DNA of 64,000 nucleotides from Mesorhizobium sp. (lineage in GTDB: Bacteria > Pseudomonadota > Alphaproteobacteria > Rhizobiales > Rhizobiaceae), in assembly GCF_017306545.1 (NCBI RefSeq), contig NZ_JAFKID010000021.1, positions 1-64,000 on the forward strand. Direction: 5' to 3'. Positions 54,131 through 64,000 of the stretch are shown piece by piece. A model generated the notes under the pieces. That model ran no database searches. It saw nothing but the letters and a program-made list of their open reading frames with translations, and was not told where the DNA came from. A program made the position numbers and the translations under genes. Numbering within the stretch: the first letter of the stretch is position 1; each line of letters starts with the position of its first letter.

Positions 54131-55075
54131 TCATGCCATTTCCTGCGGCTTTGGCACAAGGGCCAATGCCGCGGCGAAATCGGCCGCCGTGAACGCCGGC
54201 ACGGCGAGCGGGCTCTCTATGGCGAGCAGCGCCGCCGCGACGCCTTCGCGCAGCGCCTGCCGCAAAGATTGCCCGAAGAGCAGGCCGGCGACCGTCGCGC
54301 CGGCCAGCGCATCGCCGGCGCCGGTCACGTCAGCCACATGGCGCGGCTCCGGCGGCATGACGGTGAACGCGCCTTGCGCGTCGTACCCGATCATCGGCCC
54401 GCTGCCGGCGCTGACCACGCCGTCCTTGAGGCCGGCGGCGCGCAGCCCGGCCACGATATCGGCCGCCGGAGCCTCTTTGTTCAATCCGGTCAGAGCCGCA
54501 GCCTCGCGGCGGTTCATGAACAGCAGCGTCAATCTGTCGACTATCGGCTTCAGCCGCACCGCCTTGGCCGGCGAAATGGCGATGGCGAACACCGGTTTGC
54601 CGCCGGCCGACGGCACCAGTCGCTCCAGCGCCGCCTCCGGCAGATTGGCATCGAGGAGCAGCGCGTCGGCCGCCCCCGCCGCCTCCCGCAGCTTGGCGCG
54701 CCGCACCTGCTTGGGGAAGGCCAGATCATAAAGCCCCATGTCGGCAAAGCCGACGACGAGTTCTCCCTCGGCGTCGAGGATCGCCGTGTAGCTCGGCGTC
54801 GTGCGGTCGAGAAAAACGGCCGACAGGTCTTCGATGCCGGCCTCTCGGATCGCCCGCGCCACCGTCTCGGCCGCCGCGTCGCCGCCGCGTAGCGACGCCA
54901 ATGAAGCGCTCGCCCCGCGCCGCACCGTCGTGCGCAGCGCGTTGAAGACGCCGCCGCCGACGTCCTCGCGCATCGTGCCGGGATTGGAGGCCGCCGGTAC
55001 GTAAGCGCCGCTCACCTGTCCGCGCCGGTCGATGTGCGCCCCGCCGACGGCGAGGATATACGGCGCCCGCGTCAT
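54131..55075 (-). CDS. psuK: pseudouridine kinase, PfkB family, 314 aa
   Basis: This ribokinase-fold kinase phosphorylates pseudouridine. The N-terminal ILAVGGAHIDRRGQV and the PfkB signature DVTGAGDALAGA with its catalytic aspartate near residue 250 are clear. The assignment as pseudouridine rather than sugar kinase rests on coupling to psuG and on the N-terminal block typical of PsuK. ATG at 55075. It is divergent from recA across 241 nt, part of which is AT-rich. Confidence 0.88.
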   Translation of the reverse strand: MTRAPYILAVGGAHIDRRGQVSGAYVPAASNPGTMREDVGGGVFNALRTTVRRGASASLASLRGGDAAAETVARAIREAGIEDLSAVFLDRTTPSYTAILDAEGELVVGFADMGLYDLAFPKQVRRAKLREAAGAADALLLDANLPEAALERLVPSAGGKPVFAIAISPAKAVRLKPIVDRLTLLFMNRREAAALTGLNKEAPAADIVAGLRAAGLKDGVVSAGSGPMIGYDAQGAFTVMPPEPRHVADVTGAGDALAGATVAGLLFGQSLRQALREGVAAALLAIESPLAVPAFTAADFAAALALVPKPQEMA

Positions 55076-55231
55076 GCCCGACGCTCCGCCATCACGGCGG
55101 TGTCGGCGAATCGCTGCTGCGGCCTGCCGTCGCGGATCGAGGCGAAGTCTGTGGATACATATGCCGCAAAATCACCAAAACAAAAAAAGAACAAAATAGG
55201 ATTATCCTTTTCCATCAATGGGATGCTAGTC

Positions 55232-55260
55232 TTGTCAAATTGGAACAAAAGCGGTACATA
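55232..55260 (+). promoter_or_regulatory. recA promoter with overlapping LexA-like (SOS) box
   Basis: TTGTCA (55232-55237), 17-nt spacer, TACATA (55255-55260). Within it GAAC-AAAAGCG-GTAC (55243-55257) matches the alphaproteobacterial LexA site GAAC-N7-GAAC except one base. Repression of the promoter by LexA is expected. Confidence 0.75.
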
Positions 55261-55316
55261 TTCACGGGGCTCACCGGACTGTCCGGCCTTCATTGACGAC
55301 CAAGGGGTGATGTATC

Positions 55317-56399
<1,083 letters not shown>

Positions 56400-56406
56400 G
56401 CGGGCT

Positions 56407-56475
56407 CTTTTCCTCGCCCCACGAAGTAGGGGATGGTGGCTCGGCGAAGCCGAGACGGAGAGGGGCTTTCTGCTC
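56407..56475. repeat. partial rhizobial-type palindromic repeat after recA
   Basis: The stretch CCTCGCCCCACGAAGTAGGG with a downstream GGCTCGGCGAAGCCGAGACG and GAGAGGGGCT has the look of a third, partly decayed dispersed repeat: TCGGCgaaGCCGA is a hairpin. No second complete copy occurs in the window for comparison. Confidence 0.4.
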
Positions 56476-56490
56476 CAGGATTGATTCCAG

Positions 56491-56515
56491 CCGCCGGCCA
56501 TGTGCCGGCGGTTTT
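56491..56515 (+). terminator. recA terminator
   Basis: CCGCCGGC (56491-56498), loop CATGT, GCCGGCGG (56504-56511), TTTT. Confidence 0.9.
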
Positions 56516-56614
56516 GCCGTTTCCGGTCGCCCCGTTTCTGGACAGCGCCATGAGCCGCCGCTAAGAGAGGGCGTTTCGCCGGGCCGGCCGGCATTTTCCT
56601 GCAAGGACAGACGA

Positions 56615-59278
<2,664 letters not shown>

Positions 59279-59299
59279 ATTCGTGCAGGGGGACTATCG

Positions 59300-60376
59300 A
59301 TGACGGACGGAGCAAACGGGTCGAGACTGCGCGTCGCCGTCCTGTTCGGCGGCCGCTCGGCCGAGCATGACGTCTCCGTCATGTCGGCGACCAATGCGGT
59401 GCGCGCGCTCGACCCGGCAAAATACGACGTGCTTCCCGTCTTCGTCACGCGCGGCGGCACCTGGCTCCTGAGCAGCCTCGAGAGCGGCGACCTGACGAAG
59501 CCGGAGGATGGACCCCGGCTCTGCCTTCTTCCGGGCGGGCGCGGGCGGATCGTCGCGCTCGAGCCCGATGGTGTTGCGCGCGAACTGCCAGCCATCGATA
59601 TCCTGTTTCCGGTGCTGCACGGTCCGCACGGCGAAGACGGCTCCGTGCAGGGGCTGGCCGCGGTCGCCGATGTTGCGCTCGCCGGTTGCGGCATCCTGGG
59701 TTCGGCAACGGCCATCGACAAGGATATCGCCAAGCGGCTTTTGAAGGAGGCCGGCGTGCCGACGGCGCCGGCCGTCGTCATCCATCCGAACGCGGTCCCT
59801 CGCTTCGCCGACCTTGAGCGGCAGCTCGGCCTGCCGGTCTTCGTCAAGCCGGCGCGGCAGGGCTCGTCCGTCGGGGTCAGCAAGGTGGCGACGGAAGCGG
59901 AGTTCGAGGCGGCGCTGGCGGAAGGGTTCCGGCATGACCGCAAGTTGCTCGCCGAGGCGTTTATTGCCGGCCGTGAGGTGGAGTGCAGCGTACTGGAGGC
60001 GCCGGACGGTGCGCTTTTCGTATCGCGTCCCGGCGAGATCGTGCCCGCCGCCAGCCACGGATTCTACACTTACGACGCGAAATACCTCGACGCCGACGGC
60101 GCGGCGATCAAGGTGCCGGCCGAACTTCCCGAGAAGGTCGAGGACGCCATCCGCGGGACGGCGGCGAATGCTTTTCGCGCGCTCGGCTGCGATGCCATGG
60201 CGCGCGTCGATTTCTTCCTGAAGCCGGACATGAGCTTTCTCGTCAATGAGCTGAACACCATTCCCGGCTTTACCGACATCAGCATGTACGCCAAGGCGAT
60301 GGCGGCGAGCGGCGTCAACTATGCCGAAGTTATCGACCGCCTCATCGCGCATGGGCTGGCGCGCGCCGGGCGATAG
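59300..60376 (+). CDS. ddl: D-alanine--D-alanine ligase, 358 aa
   Basis: This ATP-grasp ligase makes D-Ala-D-Ala for peptidoglycan. RVAVLFGGRSAEHDVSVMSA, FPVLHGPHGEDGSVQGLA, FVKPARQGSSVGVSKV and FLVNELNTIPGFTDISMY are the family signatures; the last contains the metal-binding acid and asparagine. It begins 21 nt after alaS on the same strand and is probably co-transcribed with it. A rhizobial genome usually has another ddl (ddlB) in its division cluster, so this may be a second copy. Confidence 0.94.
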   Translation: MTDGANGSRLRVAVLFGGRSAEHDVSVMSATNAVRALDPAKYDVLPVFVTRGGTWLLSSLESGDLTKPEDGPRLCLLPGGRGRIVALEPDGVARELPAIDILFPVLHGPHGEDGSVQGLAAVADVALAGCGILGSATAIDKDIAKRLLKEAGVPTAPAVVIHPNAVPRFADLERQLGLPVFVKPARQGSSVGVSKVATEAEFEAALAEGFRHDRKLLAEAFIAGREVECSVLEAPDGALFVSRPGEIVPAASHGFYTYDAKYLDADGAAIKVPAELPEKVEDAIRGTAANAFRALGCDAMARVDFFLKPDMSFLVNELNTIPGFTDISMYAKAMAASGVNYAEVIDRLIAHGLARAGR

Positions 60377-60629
60377 CGTCCTCGCCCGCCCCGACTGCCA
60401 CGGGGAGCATTTTGCGGCCGCACGAACCGGCTGAGCCGCACCGGCGCGGGCAGAAAACCGACCGGAGGCTCATTCGCCAGAACGCCCGCTGCGCTGAGAG
60501 CCGCCGAGTTTCTAACAAAGCGAGGAATGTTCTTAACCACTTAGGGAAAGGGATCTCGTAGAATCGCGTCACTGTTTGCGCGTCGTTGGATCGCTCACAT
60601 CGTGATGATGCCGCATATATGAGGCTTAT

Positions 60630-61055
60630 ATGCGTTTCCTTTTGTCTCTTCTTTTTATGGCTGTCATCTCGACGTGGTGCTCTTCAGCGCGAGCCGATTC
60701 CAGTACCCTGCAATCCTTGTCGGGGGAGTGGCACCAGATCTCATCCAATGCAGGGAAATGCGACGATTGTCGTGTCACGGTCGAAATGAACGGTCAAAAC
60801 TTCGCGGTGACGGCCAACAATGGCTGGTCCGCGATTTTGCAAATGAAAAGCTTCCAAGGTGTGACTTCTGTGGCCGGCGAGGGGCGCTGGAAGTCTGGGG
60901 CCGGGGGGAGCTATGGCGGGAAAGCGTTTTTTCTCAATCTCGGGATGGTAGATGACAGGCTCCTGATGCTCATGACCGTGCCTGGCTCCAACGGGAAGCT
61001 CCGCAACATCAGGGCAATATTCGAGAAGATCTCTGCGTCTGAGGGATCAATCTAA
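60630..61055 (+). CDS. small secreted protein of unknown function, 141 aa
   Basis: The signal peptide (FLLSLLFMAVISTWCSSARA) is followed by a compact domain. SLSGEWHQISSNAGKCDDC has a tryptophan after Gly-Glu and a close cysteine pair (C-DD-C), and later strands include QNFAVTANNGWSAILQM and GGKAFFLNLGMVDDRLLMLM. The strand pattern suggests a small lipocalin-like barrel, but I cannot name a family. The gene is less GC-biased at third positions than its neighbours, which may indicate recent acquisition. GAGG five bases before the ATG supports the start. Confidence 0.65.
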   Translation: MRFLLSLLFMAVISTWCSSARADSSTLQSLSGEWHQISSNAGKCDDCRVTVEMNGQNFAVTANNGWSAILQMKSFQGVTSVAGEGRWKSGAGGSYGGKAFFLNLGMVDDRLLMLMTVPGSNGKLRNIRAIFEKISASEGSI

Positions 61056-61170
61056 TTCTACTGGAAGCCTCCCCTGCCGTTTCATGCGTGTCAGCCCATC
61101 CTTGAAATAAGTGATGGACAACCGCAAAACCTGAATTGTACAGGGATTTTTCGTTTCCCTTTCTATGCAA

Positions 61171-61200
61171 CGAGGCCCGGAAGTGATCTTCCGGGCCTCG
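61171..61200. terminator. strong bidirectional hairpin between the small secreted gene and icd
   Basis: CGAGGCCCGGAAG (61171-61183), loop TGAT, CTTCCGGGCCTCG (61188-61200). A perfect 13-pair stem, extended by AA/TT. It ends the icd transcript on the minus strand. Confidence 0.85.
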
Positions 61201-61221
61201 TTCGCGTGTGCCGAGCTTTTC

Positions 61222-62433
61222 TTACGCCATCGCCTTCTGCAAATTCTCGTCCACCTTGTCGAGGAAGCCGGTGGTGGAGAGCCATGGCTGGTCGGGGCCG
61301 ATCAGCAGCGACAGGTCCTTGGTCATGAAGCCGCTCTCGACGGTCTGGATGCAGACCTTCTCCAGCGTTTCGGCGAAGCGCTTCAGTTCGGCGTTGTCGT
61401 CCAGCTTGCCGCGATGCGCCAGGCCGCGCGTCCAGGCGAAAATCGAGGCGATCGAGTTGGTCGAGGTTTCCTGCCCCTTCTGGTGCTGGCGATAGTGGCG
61501 GGTGACGGTGCCGTGCGCGGCCTCCGCCTCCACCGTCTTGCCGTCCGGCGTCATCAGCACCGAGGTCATCAGGCCGAGCGAGCCGAACCCTTGCGCCACC
61601 GTGTCGGACTGCACGTCGCCGTCGTAGTTCTTGCAGGCCCAGACATAGCCGCCCGACCACTTCAGCGAGGAGGCGACCATGTCGTCGATCAGCCGGTGTT
61701 CGTACCACAGCTTGCGTGCCTTGAATTCGGCCTCGAATTCCTTCTCGTAGACCTCCTGGAAGATGTCCTTGAAGCGGCCGTCATAGGCTTTCAGGATGGT
61801 GTTCTTGGTCGAGAGGTAGACCGGGTAGTTGCGCAGCAGGCCGTAGTTCAGCGAGGCGCGGGCGAATTCGCGGATCGATTCGTCGAGGTTGTACATGGCC
61901 ATGGCGACGCCCGCGCCCGGCGCGTCGAACACGTCGTGCTCGATCACCTTGCCGTCCTCGCCGACGAACTTGATGGTCAGCCTGCCCTTGCCGGGGAAGC
62001 GGAAGTCGGTCGCCTTGTACTGGTCGCCGAAGGCATGGCGGCCGACGATGATCGGCTTGGTCCAGCCGGGCACCAGGCGCGGCACGTTCTTCATGATGAT
62101 CGGCTCGCGGAAGATGGTGCCGCCGAGGATGTTGCGGATCGTGCCGTTGGGGCTCTTCCACATCTTCTTGAGGTGGAATTCCTCGACGCGCGCCTCGTCC
62201 GGCGTGATGGTGGCGCATTTGACGCCGACGCCGTGCTTCTGGATGGCGTGGGCGGCGTCGATCGTCACCTGGTCGCCGGTGGCGTCGCGATGCTCGATGC
62301 CGAGGTCGTAATAGTCCAGCTTGAGGTCGAGATAGGGGTGGATCAGCTTGTCCTTGATGAGCTGCCAGATGATGCGGGTCATCTCGTCGCCGTCGAGTTC
62401 GACGACCGGGTTCGCCACCTTGATCTTCGCCAT
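61222..62433 (-). CDS. icd: NADP-dependent isocitrate dehydrogenase, dimeric type, 403 aa
   Basis: This TCA-cycle enzyme yields 2-oxoglutarate and NADPH. The protein is of the short, eukaryote-like class common in rhizobia: [20 protein letters not shown] at the start, [37 protein letters not shown] and the C-terminal [19 protein letters not shown] segment (here [20 protein letters not shown]). The ATG at 62433 is usual. A well-spaced promoter lies 66 nt upstream and a strong terminator downstream, so it is monocistronic. Confidence 0.96.
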   Translation of the reverse strand: MAKIKVANPVVELDGDEMTRIIWQLIKDKLIHPYLDLKLDYYDLGIEHRDATGDQVTIDAAHAIQKHGVGVKCATITPDEARVEEFHLKKMWKSPNGTIRNILGGTIFREPIIMKNVPRLVPGWTKPIIVGRHAFGDQYKATDFRFPGKGRLTIKFVGEDGKVIEHDVFDAPGAGVAMAMYNLDESIREFARASLNYGLLRNYPVYLSTKNTILKAYDGRFKDIFQEVYEKEFEAEFKARKLWYEHRLIDDMVASSLKWSGGYVWACKNYDGDVQSDTVAQGFGSLGLMTSVLMTPDGKTVEAEAAHGTVTRHYRQHQKGQETSTNSIASIFAWTRGLAHRGKLDDNAELKRFAETLEKVCIQTVESGFMTKDLSLLIGPDQPWLSTTGFLDKVDENLQKAMA

Positions 62434-62498
62434 GGAAAATGTGCCTCGCTGCTGGGGATGGGGCCTCGCGCAAGGCGTGGCCTGAGATCGATGCGGCC

Positions 62499-62527
62499 CC
62501 TATATCAAAGCGGTGTGGGGTGCGCAA
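62499..62527 (-). promoter_or_regulatory. icd promoter
   Basis: On the minus strand: TTGCGC (62522-62527), 17-nt spacer, TATAGG (62499-62504). The leader is about 60 nt. Confidence 0.65.
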
Positions 62528-62699
62528 ACCTGACGACGTGCAACCGCAGGCGCTTTGCCACGCGGCCCGGCGGCAAACGGAAACGACCGTCTCTTGACAG
62601 TTGGGGCCAAGGTGCCGGCCTGTTTTTGCGAAAGCTTCATTTTCGCGGTCGAATATGCGACGACGCCGAAATGCCGCAAACCTCGTTTCATTGATCCCG

Positions 62700-63584
62700 A
62701 TGCCCGCACCAGACAATATTGCCCCCGGCGGCCCCGCCATCGTGCTGGTCGAGCCTCAACTCGGCGAGAACATCGGCATGGTCGCTCGCGCCATGGCGAA
62801 TTTCGGCTTGGCCGAGCTTCGGCTGGTCAATCCGCGCGATGGCTGGCCGAGCGAGAAAGCGCGCGCCGCCGCCAGCCGCGCTGACCACGTCATCGACGCC
62901 GTGCGTGTTTTCGACGACCTTCCCTCGGCCATCGCCGACCTGAACTTCGTCTTCGCCACCACGGCGCGCCAGCGCGACGGCTTCAAGCGTGTCGCAGGGC
63001 CGGTGGAAGCGGGCCGGACGCTGCGCGCGCGCACCGCCGGCGGCGAGCGCACCGGCATCCTGTTCGGCCGCGAGCGTTTCGGCCTCAACAACGAGGAGGT
63101 CGGGCTGGCCGACGAGATCGTCACCTTCCCGGTCGACCCGACGTTCGCCTCGCTCAACATCGCCCAGGCGGTGCTTCTGATGGCTTATGAGTGGCGCAAG
63201 TCCGGCCTTGCCGACGAGACGGAGACGAATTTCTCGACGCCCGGCATGGCGCCGGCCACCAAGGAGCAGTTGCAGGGCCTGTTCGACCATCTGGAGGCGG
63301 CGCTCGAGACGCGCGGCTATTTCCGCCCGGCGGCGAAGAAGCCGAAGATGGTGGAGAACCTGCGCGCCGTGCTGACGCGCGCCGGTTTCGCCGAGCCGGA
63401 GCTGAAGGTGCTGCGCGGCGTCGTCGCCTCGCTCGACTATTTCTCGCCGAAGGAGCCGCGCGGCGCCGGCTATCCGGAGCGCAAGGCGAAGGCCGACCGC
63501 GCCGCCCATCCGGCCCCCGAAGCGGGTGGCGACGAGGAAGGCGAGGTTCCGCCGGAAGGCGGCAAGGGAATGGACAATGATTGA
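62700..63584 (+). CDS. TrmJ-like SPOUT RNA methyltransferase (TrmH family group 1), 294 aa
   Basis: This is probably the enzyme for 2'-O-methylation of tRNA position 32. The SpoU/TrmH knot fold is clear: [20 protein letters not shown] near residue 15, [20 protein letters not shown] and [20 protein letters not shown]. The C-terminal [20 protein letters not shown] helix region fits TrmJ. ATG at 62700 is preferred because similarity starts there; the frame is open upstream to 62601 without a good ribosome site. The last eight bases overlap murI. Confidence 0.88.
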   Translation: MPAPDNIAPGGPAIVLVEPQLGENIGMVARAMANFGLAELRLVNPRDGWPSEKARAAASRADHVIDAVRVFDDLPSAIADLNFVFATTARQRDGFKRVAGPVEAGRTLRARTAGGERTGILFGRERFGLNNEEVGLADEIVTFPVDPTFASLNIAQAVLLMAYEWRKSGLADETETNFSTPGMAPATKEQLQGLFDHLEAALETRGYFRPAAKKPKMVENLRAVLTRAGFAEPELKVLRGVVASLDYFSPKEPRGAGYPERKAKADRAAHPAPEAGGDEEGEVPPEGGKGMDND

Positions 63585-64000
63585 GCAACGCAAGGCCGCT
63601 GAAAGCGCCGCCGCCGGTTCCTGTTCGCGGCCGGTGCTGATGTTCGATTCCGGTATCGGCGGGCTGACCGTGCTGCGCGAGGCGCGCGTACTGATGCCCG
63701 ACCGCCGCTTCGTCTACATCGTCGACGATGCCGCCTTTCCCTACGGCGCATGGGATGAGCCGGCGCTGAGGGCGCATATCCTTTCCCTGTTCGGAGCGCT
63801 TTTGCCGCGCTACCGCCCGGCGATCTCGGTGATCGCTTGCAACACGGCCTCGACATTGGTGATCGACGCGCTGCGCGAAGCCTTCCCCGGCCATTCCTTC
63901 GTCGGCACCGTGCCGGCGATCAAGCCGGCGGCCGAGCGCACGCGCTCCGGCCTCGTTTCCGTTCTGGCGACACCGGGCACCGTCAAACGTCAGTATACGC
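63577..64000 (+). CDS. murI: glutamate racemase, 5' part only (cut by the window end)
   Basis: Reading from the ATG at 63577 gives at least 141 codons with no stop: [20 protein letters not shown] near residue 20 (first catalytic Asp-Ser region), then [11 protein letters not shown], and the catalytic cysteine in [16 protein letters not shown]. These are MurI signatures; the enzyme makes D-glutamate for peptidoglycan. It overlaps the methyltransferase by 8 nt, so the pair is translationally coupled. The C-terminal half with the second catalytic cysteine lies outside the window. Confidence 0.93.
   Translation, partial: MIEQRKAAESAAAGSCSRPVLMFDSGIGGLTVLREARVLMPDRRFVYIVDDAAFPYGAWDEPALRAHILSLFGALLPRYRPAISVIACNTASTLVIDALREAFPGHSFVGTVPAIKPAAERTRSGLVSVLATPGTVKRQYT

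Noticed and set aside
62594..62622. Promoter for the TrmJ-like gene from a perfect TTGACA
   Set aside because: No acceptable -10 element lies 16-18 nt downstream (the sequence there is GC-rich).
61165..62694. 509-codon plus-strand frame opposite icd
   Set aside because: It has no family features, and icd on the other strand is complete with promoter and terminator.

Overview
This 64 kb window is GC-rich bacterial chromosome with one gene about every kilobase, short intergenic gaps and frequent 1-8 nt gene overlaps. The gene content points to an alphaproteobacterium of the Hyphomicrobiales, probably close to Mesorhizobium or another Phyllobacteriaceae member. The pointers are sdhE-mfd, IalB, an AmiC/AmiR pair, a suf operon beginning with a NifS-like desulfurase behind an Irr-type box, a DUF1236 protein, dimeric NADP isocitrate dehydrogenase, and short palindromic intergenic repeats of rhizobial type. 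The species assignment is inference; no rRNA gene is present. I see no prophage, insertion sequence, CRISPR array or plasmid backbone.

Layout. 0-4.3 kb: sdhE and mfd lie between two inverted copies of a ~165 bp repeat. 4.3-9.3 kb: a FrnE-type thiol oxidoreductase, a YejA-type solute-binding protein, IalB and a 14-TM class exporter. 9.4-11.3 kb: rplM-rpsI and a hicAB toxin-antitoxin pair. 11.3-19.9 kb: an accessory metabolic stretch with a thioesterase, a crotonase-fold protein lacking the usual catalytic glutamates, two VOC/cupin proteins, a sterol-desaturase-family enzyme, metY, a P450, a sarcosine-oxidase-like flavoenzyme and a secreted protein built from 23-residue repeats. 20-25.4 kb: the proteostasis block clpP-clpX-lon-hupB, followed by tRNA-Val and tRNA-Asp.

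26-34 kb: a single compact operon amiC-amiR-permease-permease-binding protein-fmdA-fused ATPase. It combines an amide sensor, an RNA-binding ANTAR antiterminator, a peptide-type ABC importer and a formamidase/acetamidase, and is the best candidate for an incompletely described system. 34-43.7 kb: envelope and housekeeping genes (M23 peptidase, Bcp peroxiredoxin, a YhdP/AsmA-like giant, tyrS, anmK, a PaiB-like protein, an alpha/beta hydrolase). 43.7-52.1 kb: the Fe-S assembly cluster nifS-like, sufB, a two-TM peptide, sufC, sufD, a VOC protein, sufS, a DUF59 protein and sufA, with an Irr/ICE-like box ahead of it. 52-55 kb: a GFA-family protein, a TfoX N-domain protein and psuK-psuG for pseudouridine breakdown. 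55.3-64 kb: recA with a LexA-like box in its promoter, alaS, ddl, a small secreted protein, icd, a TrmJ-like methyltransferase and the 5' part of murI, cut by the window end.

Several regulatory elements can be read directly: well-spaced promoters for rplM, hicA, both tRNAs, recA and icd, an RpoH-like promoter before clpP, strong intrinsic terminators, an imperfect two-tier hairpin before metY, and a possible RNA switch before amiC.
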